From: Latescibacteria bacterium UBA6620
GTDB lineage: Bacteria; Latescibacterota; UBA2968
Length of the DNA: 54,285 nucleotides
Reading direction: 5' to 3'
Assembly: GCA_002433075.1 (NCBI GenBank)
Contig: DJHM01000028.1
Span: 16,619-70,903, forward strand
Part shown: positions 17,009 to 26,270 of the stretch, piece by piece
Position numbering within the stretch: the stretch's first letter is position 1
Layout of the letters: each line of letters starts with the position of its first letter
Made by a program: the position numbers and the translations under genes
Notes under the pieces: generated by a model
Seen by the model: the letters and a program-made list of their open reading frames with translations, nothing else
Databases searched by the model: none
What the model was told of the DNA's origin: nothing

Positions 17009-19077
17009 TTGCTAACCAGTTATCTCAAAATCGCCCTTCGCACGCTCCGTCGGGACCGCGGGTATGCCTTGATCAACATCATCGGCCTTGCGATCGGGAT
17101 GACTGCGTGTCTCATCATCGCGCTGTTCGTTCACGGCGAGCTGGGCTACGATCGTCATCATCCAGGCGCCGACCGCATCTACCGCATCCTGCGGGGCATC
17201 CACAACCCAGGAAAGGGCCAGGAGATGTCGGTGCGCACGTCGGGCGCCCTGGCCGATGCCCTCCAAACAGAGTTCCCCGAAGTCGAGGAAACCATCCGCA
17301 TCCGACGGATGCCCCGCATTGCAATCTCCGCGGGTGCGCGAGGGTTCGATCGATGGTCGTTCGCGACCGACTCGAACGCGCTGTCCTTCTTCGACCTTCC
17401 TCTGGTGCGAGGCGACGAGGCGACCGCCCTCCAAAGTTCGGCTCCCATCCTGCTCACCCAACCTCTGGCGCGCGATCGAAACCTTCGTACGGCTTCGACC
17501 CGGATGCGGCGGCATTCGACCGCAAGCTCCCCGACCTCATGGCCAGAAGCATGGGCGAGGAAACAAGGGAGACAAACACCTGGCGCCTGCAGCCCCTGAC
17601 GGAGATCTACCTGCGGTCCATCCCCGACTTTGGCATCCAGCGGGCCGCCGAAAACTTCGAGGACATCCGAGACATCTATCTGTTTTCGTCCATCGCCACG
17701 CTCATTCTCGGGATCGCCTGTGCAAACTACGTTAACCTGACGACCGCTCGCGCACTGAACCGGGCGCGAGAAGTCGGGCTCCGAAAGACCATCGGAGCGA
17801 ATCGCACCCAACTCGTGAGCCAGTCCCTGGGTGAAGCCTCCGTCGTCTCCTTTCTCGCCTCGGTGCTCGCGCTTGGGCTGGTCGTGCTCGCCCTCCCTCG
17901 TGTGAACACCCTGACCGGGAAGACGCTGTCGCCGTCGAACGAGCCGCTGGCCGTCGCAGTCCTGACCCTGGTCTCTTTTCTCGGGGGTCTCACCGCCGGA
18001 AGCTACCCCGCGTTCGTCCTGTCCCGATTCGATGCCGCCCGTGTCCTTCGAGGTAGCGGTGAACTCGGTGGGGCCATCCTCAGGAAGGGCCTTGTCGCGG
18101 CTCAGTTCACGATCACGGTCGGATTGATCGCGCTGACCCTCGTCGTACATACCCAGATGGACTTCATTCGATCGCGAGATCCCGTATTCGACCGCTCTTT
18201 CCTCGTGACCATCCCCATCTTCGAAGTAAACCGCCGCCTCGAAGGACGACTGGCCAACTCACTCGTCGACCGCTACAAGGAGGTAAAACACTCGTTCCTG
18301 ACCCACCCGAACGTGGTCAAGGCCACGGCGCACCGACGCACGCCTGGACGCCACGGAACAGGCCTCCAGCGGATCATCATGCCGGAAACGGAACCCGACA
18401 CCGAGTATCCTATGGAGATCCAGAATCTCGATGACAGTTACCTCGACACCTACGGGATCGAACTCAAGGCAGGAAAGGACTTCACGTCGCTGGATACGCC
18501 GAGAGGCAAGGTGATCGTCAACGAGGCCACGTTGAGGCAGTTAGGGTGGACGCTGGAGGAGTCGGTTGGCAGGCGAATCGTGTGGCGACGGGGCGCGACC
18601 TTCCGATCCCCGATCGAAATCGTGGGTGTGATGGCTGACTTCAATCGGGCTTCCGTCCGCGAGCCGGTTCGCCCGATGGCCATATCCTTTGCACCGTGGC
18701 TGTATACCATGGTCACGGGATTCTCCGTGTTGTCGATATTCGTCGCCTGTCTCGGTCTGTTCGGTCTGGCGGCCTTCACCGCTCAGCAGCGCACGCAGGA
18801 AATCGGCATCCGCAAGGTCCTCGGCGCCACCGTGTCCGGTATCGTCCTGCTCGTGTCGAGGAGCTTCCTCACCCTCGTTCTGATCTCCTGCGCAATCGGA
18901 CTTCCCCTTGCCTGGGTGACGGCCCGCAGTTGGCTCGACGACTTCGTCTACCGGACGGAGCTATCGCCGTTCATCTTCAGCGCCCTGCTCGCGGTCTGCG
19001 TGGCCTTCGTTGCCGTCATCTCGCAGGCCTTCCGCGCAGCGTGCGTCGACCCCATCCGGGCGCTCCATCACGAATAG
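17009..19077 (+). pseudogene. FtsX/MacB-like ABC transporter permease with two deletions
   Basis: The N-terminus (LTSYLKIALRTLRRDRGYAL, first TM segment IIGLAIGMTACLIIALF) is in one frame. From about 17480 the protein continues in another frame at FDRKLPDLMARSMGEE, with roughly 90-100 codons of the MacB periplasmic core missing at the joint. The four-TM FtsX domains follow, but a second, in-frame gap occurs at about 18705-18715 (FAPWLYTMV joined directly to TGFSVLSIF), removing about 60 residues. The C-terminal FtsX domain (QQRTQEIGIRKVLGATVSG) is intact. In the family this protein exports peptides or drugs or transmits force across the membrane. Deletions of this size are not sequencing errors, so it is a true pseudogene. 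Confidence 0.85.
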
Positions 19078-19093
19078 CCACGAGGAATCGTCA

Positions 19094-19591
19094 GTGTCCA
19101 CACCCGAAGACCGCGTCGCCCGAGCCCACTTCGACAGCATCGACCGAACGATCACCTACTGGATGGCCGAGACCGGAATGACGGTTCTCAGGATCGGTCT
19201 CGGCATCGTCTTTCTGTGGCTCGGAGTCCTCAAATTCTTCCCCGGCTTGAGCCCCGCAGAAAGTCTCGTTCGCAACACCATCTACTTCGTCGATCCCGAT
19301 CTCTTCGTTCCCGTCCTCGCAACGTGGGAGGCCCTCATCGGCGTCGGTCTCATCTGCGGCAAATTCCTGCGCATCACGTTGCTCCTTCTTTTCCTGCAGA
19401 TGCCGGGCACCGCCTTGCCGCTCGTGGTTCTACCCGACATCGTCTGGACCACGTTTCCGCACGGCCTCACGCTTGAAGGTCAATACATCGTCAAGAATCT
19501 GGTCCTCATTGGCGCCGGCCTGGTTCTAGGGGGGACGGTCCGAGGAGGCCGCATCGCGCCCGAACCCGATCCTGCAGGAGCCTCCACATGA
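19094..19591 (+). CDS. DoxX-like integral membrane protein
   Basis: 165 aa with four hydrophobic segments, including VLRIGLGIVFLWLGVLKFF, a segment around LATWEALIGVGLICG, ITLLLLFLQMPGT, and IVKNLVLIGAGLVLGG. This is the DoxX/DUF417-like pattern with the conserved K-F-F-P-G-L after the first helix and K-N-L in the last. The GTG at 19094 has GAGGA seven bases upstream. It overlaps the next gene by four bases (ATGA). Function in the family is poorly defined, often linked to quinone or thiol redox stress. Confidence 0.82.
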   Translation: MSTPEDRVARAHFDSIDRTITYWMAETGMTVLRIGLGIVFLWLGVLKFFPGLSPAESLVRNTIYFVDPDLFVPVLATWEALIGVGLICGKFLRITLLLLFLQMPGTALPLVVLPDIVWTTFPHGLTLEGQYIVKNLVLIGAGLVLGGTVRGGRIAPEPDPAGAST

Positions 19592-20253
19592 CGATCCTCA
19601 TTCTGATTCTGCGATGGACCTTCGGGCTCGGCTTCGTAGCCGTCGGCGTGATGAACCTCCCTCTTCAGATCGCTCCTGGCGCCGCGTGTCTGGTCATCGC
19701 AGCCATCCAGTTGCCTCCCGCCAACGCGATCCTTATTTCCCGCTGGGACGTGCGATTATCACCCGGCTCCAAGGTCGGCCTCGTCTTTCTCGCGTGTCTG
19801 CTCATCGGGGTCACGGTCCGGGAAATGGAGATCCGGACCCAGATCGACATCAACGCTCAACCGGAGCGTGTCTGGGCAGTACTCACGGACTTCCCGAGTC
19901 ACGCGGACTGGAATCCGTTCCTCACCATCGAGGGTCAATCGGAGGAAGGAGCCGTCCTCACGATTGTCGTCCAGTCTCCCAATGGGGAGTCGATGTCTTT
20001 CCGACCGACCCTCCTTGTCGTTCGCCCTGCCGAGAAACTCGAATGGCTCGGGCGTCTACTGATCCCCAGGGTTTTCGACGGCCGACACATCTACGAACTC
20101 GAACCACTCGACGACGGTAACCGAACCCGGTTTCATCACTACGAGAAATTCCGGGGCTTGCTTATCCCCCTGTTATGGGAGAGCTTGAACACCGACACAC
20201 GACAGGGATTCGAAAGTATGAACAAAGCTCTCAAGGCCGAATCAGAACGATAG
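19588..20253 (+). CDS. Membrane-anchored SRPBCC-domain protein
   Basis: 221 aa. Residues 1-75 contain two or three hydrophobic segments. From about residue 80 a START/polyketide-cyclase-like SRPBCC domain is visible: TQIDINAQPERVWAVLTDF, the WNPFL element, and a C-terminal helix ending in FESMNKALKAES. SRPBCC domains bind hydrophobic ligands. It is translationally coupled to the DoxX-like gene, so the two may work together on a membrane-soluble compound (inference). Confidence 0.82.
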   Translation: MTILILILRWTFGLGFVAVGVMNLPLQIAPGAACLVIAAIQLPPANAILISRWDVRLSPGSKVGLVFLACLLIGVTVREMEIRTQIDINAQPERVWAVLTDFPSHADWNPFLTIEGQSEEGAVLTIVVQSPNGESMSFRPTLLVVRPAEKLEWLGRLLIPRVFDGRHIYELEPLDDGNRTRFHHYEKFRGLLIPLLWESLNTDTRQGFESMNKALKAESER

Positions 20254-20314
20254 GTTCTGCGTTTTTCTGGTCACTTGTCACTCGTCAATGGTCATTGAAA
20301 GGGGGTTACCTGTG

Positions 20315-21115
20315 ATGAATCCCATCTACATCGTCCACATCAGCGACACGCATATCCGTCCGGAGAAGTCCTTCGAAATCCACGGTCGTGTCCCCTATCG
20401 CAATCTCGAGCGGCTCGTCGATGCGCTGAAGGCACTTCCAACCACCCCGAAGTGCATCGTCCATACCGGCGACGTCGTGGGCGACGGAGAGCCCGAAGCC
20501 TACGAGCTCGCCACGCAGCTGCTGGGAAAGATCGGCGTCCCCATCTACTATGCGGCAGGCAACCACGACGATCCCGATCAGGTCCGTGACCTGCCGATGG
20601 GGGATACCGTGGCCACATTCGGGGGTTTCGCTTCCTACGCGTTCGACCTCGCGGGCGAGCGAGGGATCGTCCTCCACACAAAGGGACCGCACGAAGAGAT
20701 CGGCGGGAGTGGGCGATTTCCCGACGGACAAATCGACTTCCTGGTCGAGCAGATCGAAGCGTCGACCGGGCCCGTGTCGATCTTCCTGCATCACTGCCCG
20801 TTACACCTCGATTGTGATTGGCACGACGACAAAATCGATCTGTTGAACGGCGAAGACCTCCACGATGCGCTGGTGCCCCTCAGCGAACAAGTCCGGGGCG
20901 TCTTCTTTGGTCACATTCACCGGGGTGTCCAGATCTTCAGGGATGGCGTCCACTACGCCAGTGTCGGGACTCCCTACGCGCCGTTGAATTTGTGGCCCGA
21001 AACGGAATCCGATGCCGCTCGACGAGATGGGGAGGCGCCCTTGCCGTTCAACTTCATCACCCTGACCGAGCAGACGACCATCGTCAAAGAGCATTCGGTT
21101 CCGCTCGACTCGTGA
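20315..21115 (+). CDS. Calcineurin-like metallophosphoesterase (Icc/CpdA type)
   Basis: 266 aa. Motifs in order: VHISDTHI, HTGDVVGDG, AAGNHDD, LHHCPLH and GHIHRG, all metal ligands present. CpdA-like enzymes hydrolyse cyclic nucleotides or other phosphodiesters. A GGGGG run precedes the start; ATG 20315 was preferred to an upstream GTG in a repeat-like stretch. The stop overlaps the GTG of a broken acetyltransferase gene. Confidence 0.9.
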   Translation: MNPIYIVHISDTHIRPEKSFEIHGRVPYRNLERLVDALKALPTTPKCIVHTGDVVGDGEPEAYELATQLLGKIGVPIYYAAGNHDDPDQVRDLPMGDTVATFGGFASYAFDLAGERGIVLHTKGPHEEIGGSGRFPDGQIDFLVEQIEASTGPVSIFLHHCPLHLDCDWHDDKIDLLNGEDLHDALVPLSEQVRGVFFGHIHRGVQIFRDGVHYASVGTPYAPLNLWPETESDAARRDGEAPLPFNFITLTEQTTIVKEHSVPLDS

Positions 21116-21415
21116 GCGGCTCCTACTGGTCACCCGGACTGCCGGTGGACGTCATGAAACGGGCCATCGAAAACTCGCTCTGCTTCGGACTCTACGAGGA
21201 CGAACGCCAGATCGGTTTCGCCAGAATCGTCACCGACTAAGCCCGCCACGCGTATCTTTGCGATGTCTTCGTCCTGGATACACATCGAGGCAAGGGGTTG
21301 GGAAAATGGCTCGTCGAGTGTGCGATCGAATGTCCCCTCATCGCAGGAGTTCGATCGATCAAGCTCGACACCCGCGACGCTCAGGGGCTCTACGCACAGT
21401 TCGGCTTCAAGGAGT
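21112..21415 (+). pseudogene. GNAT acetyltransferase remnant (nonsense codon, 3' end lost)
   Basis: Starting at the GTG that overlaps the phosphoesterase stop, the frame reads SGSYWSPGLPVDVMKRAIEN and RQIGFARIVTD. It then meets TAA at 21238-21240 and continues in frame as ARHAYLCDVFVLDTHRGKGL, the acetyl-CoA loop. Homologous proteins carry Tyr at the stop position, so TAC to TAA is likely. The gene ends at FGFKES where it runs into a NUDIX gene in another frame, so its 3' end was lost by deletion. Confidence 0.75.
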
Positions 21416-21844
21416 CCAGGGCCACGGGCGGTGATTCGCGATCCCGAAGGGCGGATCCTGTTCGTAAGGAGGAGCGACAACTCGGATTGGGTCATGCCCA
21501 GTGGAAGTATGGAACTGGATGAAACGGTCTACGAATGCATGGCCCGTGAGGTCAAGGAAGAGACCAGCCTCGATGTCCTCGAAGCCCGACCGATAGGCAT
21601 CTATAAGACCCTGAACAACGTCACATCCTACAGCGATCCCTTCGAACAGGTCAGCGTGCAGTTTCTCGTCTCAGAATGGTCAGGCTCGATCGAGAGAACC
21701 ACGGACGAAACCATGGATGCGCGGTTCTTTCCAGTCGACCAGCCACCCGAAGCCATCGACGATCTCTACAAGGGCATCCTCTCAGACCTTCGCCTCTACC
21801 TCGAACCCGGAGAATTTATCCTGAGAGAATCACGTTCTTCGTAG
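21416..21844 (+). pseudogene. NUDIX hydrolase, N-terminally truncated
   Basis: The NUDIX domain begins abruptly at PGPRAVIRDPEGRILFVRRS and continues with the NUDIX box G-x5-E-x7-REVKEET (G and E residues in SMELDETVYECMAREV; the box Gly near the end is Ser). The C-terminus looks complete. No start codon or N-terminal strand remains; the sequence is fused out of frame to the GNAT remnant, implying a deletion that removed the end of one gene and the beginning of the next. Possible translation from upstream codons in this frame would add an unrelated leader. Confidence 0.7.
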
Positions 21845-22002
21845 GACCTCGCCGACCTGTCTTGTCGTAGTGGAGACCGCGCCCCTACACCTCGGCCTCA
21901 CCTCCCTCCTTGACTTACACGGCTCACCCTCGTTTCCTACAGCCTTGATTCGACCGGGTCATGCCTGGTCTCATGACTGAACACTGAAACCGGACCCTTC
22001 GA

Positions 22003-23928
22003 TTGACCCGACGTGCCGTAATCATTTCCATCCTCATGGCCGCCATCGTGAACCTGTGGCCGGTCTACTCCAGCCTCGTATTGCAGTCGTCCCGCACGGA
22101 TTACGCGCAGATCTCGGTCGGCTTTCTCATCCCCTACTTCTTTCTTCTGTTCCTCAATCTGCCCCTCCGACGTTTGGGGATCGGGCTGGCGCCCCGCGAG
22201 CTGGTCGTCGTCTGCTGCGTGGGTCTCGTCGCGGTCACGATGCAGGGCGAATGGTTGTCCGGATATCTGCTCGGAACGATCTCGACCCCCCTGTATTTCG
22301 CGACGCCCGAAAACCGCTGGATGGAACTGCTGATCCCGCCCATGCCCACCTGGGCCTACGTTTCGGACGCGGAAGCCGTCAGGACTTTCCACGAAAGCCT
22401 GCCTGCCGGAGAGTCGATTCCCTGGGCTCCCTGGTTATCGCCCCTGTTCTGGTGGGGAACGGTCGTCGTCGCCCTCCTGACGGCCGGCATCAGCTTGTCG
22501 ACAATCTTTCGGAAACAATGGGTCGACAACGAGCGTCTCGCGTTCCCCGTCGCAGCGGCCCTCCTCGAGCTGACCGACTCGGACGAGGACGGTTCTGCGC
22601 TCGGGGCGCTCCTGCGATCGCCCCTGTTCCTGATCGGCTTCTTCTTCACGTTCGGTATCCTGGCGTGGAATATGGTGGGATGGAGCGTCACGGGTTGGCC
22701 CACGATTCCGATCCTCCGTAGCACGACGATCCGGCTCGGCCGGGATTTTCCCCCAATCTCTTTCACCGTCCACCCCATGACGATCGCGTTCGGCTACTTC
22801 ACGAAGTCAGAGGTGCTCTTCAGCATCTGGTTCTTCCATCTGCTGGCCGCCATTCAGGCCGGCATCTACAACCGGATCGGATTCGACATCGGCGAGGGGG
22901 ATCCGTGGGGGTCCTTCCACGCGGCCATCGGCTGGCAGGGGTTCGGCGGGATGATCGTGTTCGTAGGCTGGGGGGTATGGATTGCCCGACACCATCTGGC
23001 GATGGTCTACAGACAGGCGGTTTTCAAGGAAAAGAGACTCGACGACAGCGGTGAGCTCATGTCCTACCGGGCCGCATTCTGGTCGTTCGTCGGATGCTCC
23101 GTCTACCTGGTCATCTTTTTTAAGCAGCTCGGATTCATGTGGGGTCCGCTCTTCGCTTTCTGGTTCGGCCTGGCGGTCATCTACCTGGGTCTGGCTCGTG
23201 TGATCGTCGAGAGCGGTCTAGTTTTCCTTCGAGGCCCCATCACTCCGCAGGCCTTCACGTGGCATCTGTTTGGACCCGCCATCGTGAACCCCCAGACAGC
23301 GGCCGCCATCGGTCTCACGCAAACAATCCACTGCGATGCGAAGAGCATGGCCATGACCGTGCTCGCCCACGTCCCCCGGCTTGCGCAGGCCATCGAACGC
23401 GCCGGCAGGAGACGGATCCCGCCTCTGATCCTCGTCACCTGCGGCGTAGGAGCCATCTCCGCCATCGGCCTTACCCTCGTGGAAGCCTACACCGGGGTCG
23501 GCGCCTACAACTTCGGTTCCAGCAGCTTCAAGGGGGCAGGTGGTGGCGCGGCCGAAAGCTACGGCGTCGTCGTCGGCAAGCTACAGAAAAGCTTCACAAC
23601 CGACTGGCAACGCGTCGGTCTGCTGGGTTTCGGGGGTCTCGTCACGGCCGGGATCATCGGACTACGTATTTGGAATCCGCTCTTCTCGCTTCATCCGATC
23701 GGTTTTGCCATTGGCGCCTCCCTCACCATGCGCAGCAGCGCCTCATCCATCATGGTCATCTGGATCCTCAAGACGATCATTCTCAAGATCGGGTCGCTGT
23801 CGCTTTACCGTCGGTGCATCCCTCTTTTCCTCGGCATCATGATCGGCCACATGATGGGCATCGGACTCGGCGTGATCGTCGACGCCATCTGGTTCCACGG
23901 CAACGGTCATCCTCTAAACCGTTGGTAA
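22003..23928 (+). CDS. DUF6785-type polytopic membrane protein
   Basis: 641 aa with about twelve to fourteen hydrophobic segments and long hydrophilic loops. The TTG start opens on the first TM helix (VIISILMAAIVNLWPVY). Features such as APRELVVVCC and HPMTIAFGYF, and a glycine/alanine-rich loop (GAGGGAAES), match the large DUF6785/DUF6784 proteins common in Planctomycetes, Lentisphaerae and Poribacteria-like genomes. They are distantly OPT-transporter-like, but no transport function is proven. It stands alone; 21845-22002 upstream holds no gene or obvious site. Confidence 0.8.
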   Translation: MTRRAVIISILMAAIVNLWPVYSSLVLQSSRTDYAQISVGFLIPYFFLLFLNLPLRRLGIGLAPRELVVVCCVGLVAVTMQGEWLSGYLLGTISTPLYFATPENRWMELLIPPMPTWAYVSDAEAVRTFHESLPAGESIPWAPWLSPLFWWGTVVVALLTAGISLSTIFRKQWVDNERLAFPVAAALLELTDSDEDGSALGALLRSPLFLIGFFFTFGILAWNMVGWSVTGWPTIPILRSTTIRLGRDFPPISFTVHPMTIAFGYFTKSEVLFSIWFFHLLAAIQAGIYNRIGFDIGEGDPWGSFHAAIGWQGFGGMIVFVGWGVWIARHHLAMVYRQAVFKEKRLDDSGELMSYRAAFWSFVGCSVYLVIFFKQLGFMWGPLFAFWFGLAVIYLGLARVIVESGLVFLRGPITPQAFTWHLFGPAIVNPQTAAAIGLTQTIHCDAKSMAMTVLAHVPRLAQAIERAGRRRIPPLILVTCGVGAISAIGLTLVEAYTGVGAYNFGSSSFKGAGGGAAESYGVVVGKLQKSFTTDWQRVGLLGFGGLVTAGIIGLRIWNPLFSLHPIGFAIGASLTMRSSASSIMVIWILKTIILKIGSLSLYRRCIPLFLGIMIGHMMGIGLGVIVDAIWFHGNGHPLNRW

Positions 23929-23966
23929 CTCCGTTTCGCACTGGTCAGTGGTCACTTGTTTCACCA

Positions 23967-24941
23967 TTACTTTTCGTCGCTCCACGATCCCTTCTCGAAC
24001 AGGAAGTTCTTTTCCTCAAGGTAGCTCGCACATTCGTGGTCGACGAACTTTCGCTCTCCAGGAACGCCCTTCGCCTGTCCGCAGGCCCGTTCCAGATGAA
24101 CGACCAACCTATATCGAACAAGTAGTACCCGAACGAGAAGCTGTTGTAGTCGATCGGGCACGCTGCGTCTCCCGTGAACACAACAGTACCCGGCATGAGC
24201 GTGTGGATCGGTCCCCAGAAAGGTCCTGACTCCCCCAGTTCACCCATCACCTTCTACACTTTCCCCACCGCACTCTCCAAAACCGGAAGGTCGGATTCGG
24301 GAAGTCGACCCTGTTCGGCCGCCCAACGCAGGACCACCAAAGCTGCGTTCAACTTCGCTCGGTCTACCCTCGGCAGAACGAACGCCTCGGGTGGATCCCA
24401 CTGACGACTGTGCTCGTGCATCTTCCCGAGCATGGTACCCAGATGGCGGATGTCGTCCATCGACCTGCCGATGTTCCGACGATGATCCTCTGAAACTTCC
24501 TCCACCTCGACCCAGTCGAGGAGAGCACAGTTGACGAGTCCCGTGTCGACCTCGACCTGTGTCACGAATCGGCCTTCACGATTGGAGATCGGAGCCTGAA
24601 CCGAGAGCTCGATGTCACGGTTCAGCACGTCGAACCATTGGAGTCCTGACTGGAGCACATCCGCTCGATCCCGGATCCCTGTCAGTCCGCCGAGCGGGTT
24701 CTCCACGTTCATCGGAGACGGATTGTAGACGTGGAGAGCGTAGGTCCGATCGCCCGAAGTCACCCGGAAGGCCAGGGGTCCGCCGATCACGATAATGTTT
24801 CGCACAAGCTATAATGTTTCGCACAAGCTCCAGTCCACCGGCCTCGATGTCGTATTGCGAAAGGGCTTCTTGAGCAATGTGGAGGGCTTCCTGGCGGCGT
24901 TCCTCACGACGCTCGCCCCGGCCGTACTCGTAGGCTCGGTC
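23967..24941 (-). pseudogene. Aminoglycoside-phosphotransferase (APH)-fold kinase remnant
   Basis: Read on the - strand, the kinase N-lobe (GGPLAFRVTSGDRTYALHVY) and the helical lobe (RRNIGRSMDDIRHLGTMLGK) are recognisable. Lesions: a 19-bp tandem duplication (24792-24829) that shifts the frame, a TAG at 24256-24254, loss of the catalytic Asp and the Mg-binding Asn (P-I-H-T-L-M-P-G-T where the family has H-x-D-L-x3-N), and a frame change near 24050-24070 before a last stretch ending LEEKNFLFEKGSW. The enzyme would phosphorylate a small molecule; this copy cannot. Its reading frame joins the upstream sigma factor in phase across one TAG, see 24942. Confidence 0.8.
24792..24829. repeat. Perfect 19-bp tandem duplication
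   Basis: ATAATGTTTCGCACAAGCT occurs twice head to tail (24792-24810 and 24811-24829). It lies in the phosphotransferase coding sequence. Removing one copy restores a continuous frame running from the sequence RRQEALHIAQEALSQYDIEA into LELVRNIIVIGG and the kinase N-lobe. It is therefore a recent slippage duplication that breaks the gene. Confidence 0.9.
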
Positions 24942-25484
24942 CTACCAGGACCAGGTCTGTTCCACGTTCCGCAGAACCTGCTGAACGAATCGGTCGTCGT
25001 TCGAAGGGGCGGTGTCACGAAGTGTCTGCACCTCGGTCATCCTTTCCTTAACTTTCTCGCGTGCCGTCCGGAGACGGTTGTCCACCGTTGAGACGGGCAC
25101 ATCGAGAAAGGTCGCGATCGTCTTTCGGTCGTAGTCGCCGGTGTAGAAGAGGTGAATCACTTGCCGTTCGGGCGTCGTCAAGCCGGCCATAGCGGTTTCG
25201 AGCTGGAGTCCTCGCTCCTTTTCGAGCAGTAGACCCGACGGGTCGGCGGATTCGGTTGCGGCATCCTCCGCCAGCGGACGTCCCTCGGGTCGGCTCCGAA
25301 GGATGCGATCGCAGTGTTTGTAGACGATCCTGCGGAACCATCCAGGAAATGCGGCTGGGGCCCGCAACGCATCCAGTTCCTGGTGTGCTTGCAGAAACGC
25401 TTCCTGAGCGACGTCCTCAGCCTGGTGAAAATCACCCAGGCAGGCGCGGGCGTAGCCGACAGCCATATCCTGAAACCGACGCAC
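24942..25484 (-). CDS. ECF-type sigma-70 family RNA polymerase sigma factor
   Basis: 180 aa. Region 2 (FQDMAVGYARACLGDFHQAE, DVAQEAFLQAHQ) and the W-F-R-R-I helix are followed by a linker and region 4 (LTTPERQVIHLFYTGDYDRK, VPVSTVDNRLRTAREKVKER). The conserved N-terminus (SGDVAAFTKLV) extends upstream of this GTG but has no ATG/GTG/TTG before the next stop, so the true start is unclear. It ends at a TAG (24944-24942) after TWSW; the same frame continues into a linker (DRAYEYGRGERREERRQEAL) and the kinase remnant, so the stop may have cut a longer sigma-kinase fusion. No anti-sigma gene is nearby. Confidence 0.85.
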   Translation of the reverse strand: MRRFQDMAVGYARACLGDFHQAEDVAQEAFLQAHQELDALRAPAAFPGWFRRIVYKHCDRILRSRPEGRPLAEDAATESADPSGLLLEKERGLQLETAMAGLTTPERQVIHLFYTGDYDRKTIATFLDVPVSTVDNRLRTAREKVKERMTEVQTLRDTAPSNDDRFVQQVLRNVEQTWSW

Positions 25485-25614
25485 GAGCTTCGTAAACGCG
25501 GCAACGTCGCCCGATTGGGCATGTGAAACGATTGGACCTAACGGTTCCAGGGAAACCTCTTCGATGAAGGCCTTCTACACGAAAGACCCGGATTCGCGCG
25601 AAACTTGTACTCTC

Positions 25615-25640
25615 CGCGCCGATTCTTCAGAATCGGCGCG
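25615..25640. promoter_or_regulatory. Perfect 26-bp palindrome between divergent genes
   Basis: Arms CGCGCCGATTCT and AGAATCGGCGCG are perfectly complementary with a TC spacer. It sits 26 bases upstream of the PPOX start codon, in the region divergent from the sigma factor gene. No T-tract follows, so a terminator is unlikely. It is either a strong operator or a 5'-UTR hairpin. Confidence 0.6.
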
Positions 25641-25666
25641 CCTCATCGTCTCGCCAAGGAGCTGAG

Positions 25667-26242
25667 ATGACCGAACCTCTGCTTGAGACTCCCCAGAATC
25701 GCTTCCAGGAGCAGTTCGGCACACCCAAAGCCCGTACAGCCGCCAAGGTCCGGGATTCGATGTCCGAGTTCGTCCAGGAGTACATCCGCCATTCCTCGTT
25801 CGTCGTCCTCGCCACCAGCGACCGGGACGGAAAGTGTGACACCTCACCCAAAGGCGGCAAGCCCGGATTCGTAAAGATCATCGACGACCGGCACCTCATC
25901 GTTCCCGATGTCGCCGGGAACAGACTGTTCCAGTCCTACCACAACCTGGACCAGAATCCACACGTCGGTTTGCTCTTTCTCATCCCCGGTGTCGACGAAA
26001 CAGTCCGCGTCAATGGCACCGTCACCATCCTCGATCAGGAAGAACTCCGTCAGCGTCAGATCGAGATGTCCATCCACAGCCCGGACGACAATTCTAGACA
26101 GCTCCAGGGCCTGCTCATCGAAGTGGACGAGTCCTTCAGCCATTGTCCTCGAGCCTTCAAGTTCTCAAAGCTGTGGGACGTCGACCAGATAGGCGCGCAT
26201 CGGGTGGAACGACCCATCAGTCAGCGCCCGGTCGATGGCTGA
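25667..26242 (+). CDS. Pyridoxamine-phosphate-oxidase-fold (MSMEG_1061-type) flavin-binding protein
   Basis: 191 aa split-barrel protein. FVVLATSDRDGKCDTSPKGG, then LIVPDVAGNRLFQSYHNLDQ and HVGLLFLIPG, is the PPOX pattern of the MSMEG_1061 subgroup. Members bind FMN or F420 and probably reduce small molecules. AGGAG sits six bases before the ATG. A perfect palindrome lies just upstream and may control it. Confidence 0.88.
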   Translation: MTEPLLETPQNRFQEQFGTPKARTAAKVRDSMSEFVQEYIRHSSFVVLATSDRDGKCDTSPKGGKPGFVKIIDDRHLIVPDVAGNRLFQSYHNLDQNPHVGLLFLIPGVDETVRVNGTVTILDQEELRQRQIEMSIHSPDDNSRQLQGLLIEVDESFSHCPRAFKFSKLWDVDQIGAHRVERPISQRPVDG

Positions 26243-26270
26243 GATCCGCTGAGGTCACGGGTTCAGGACC

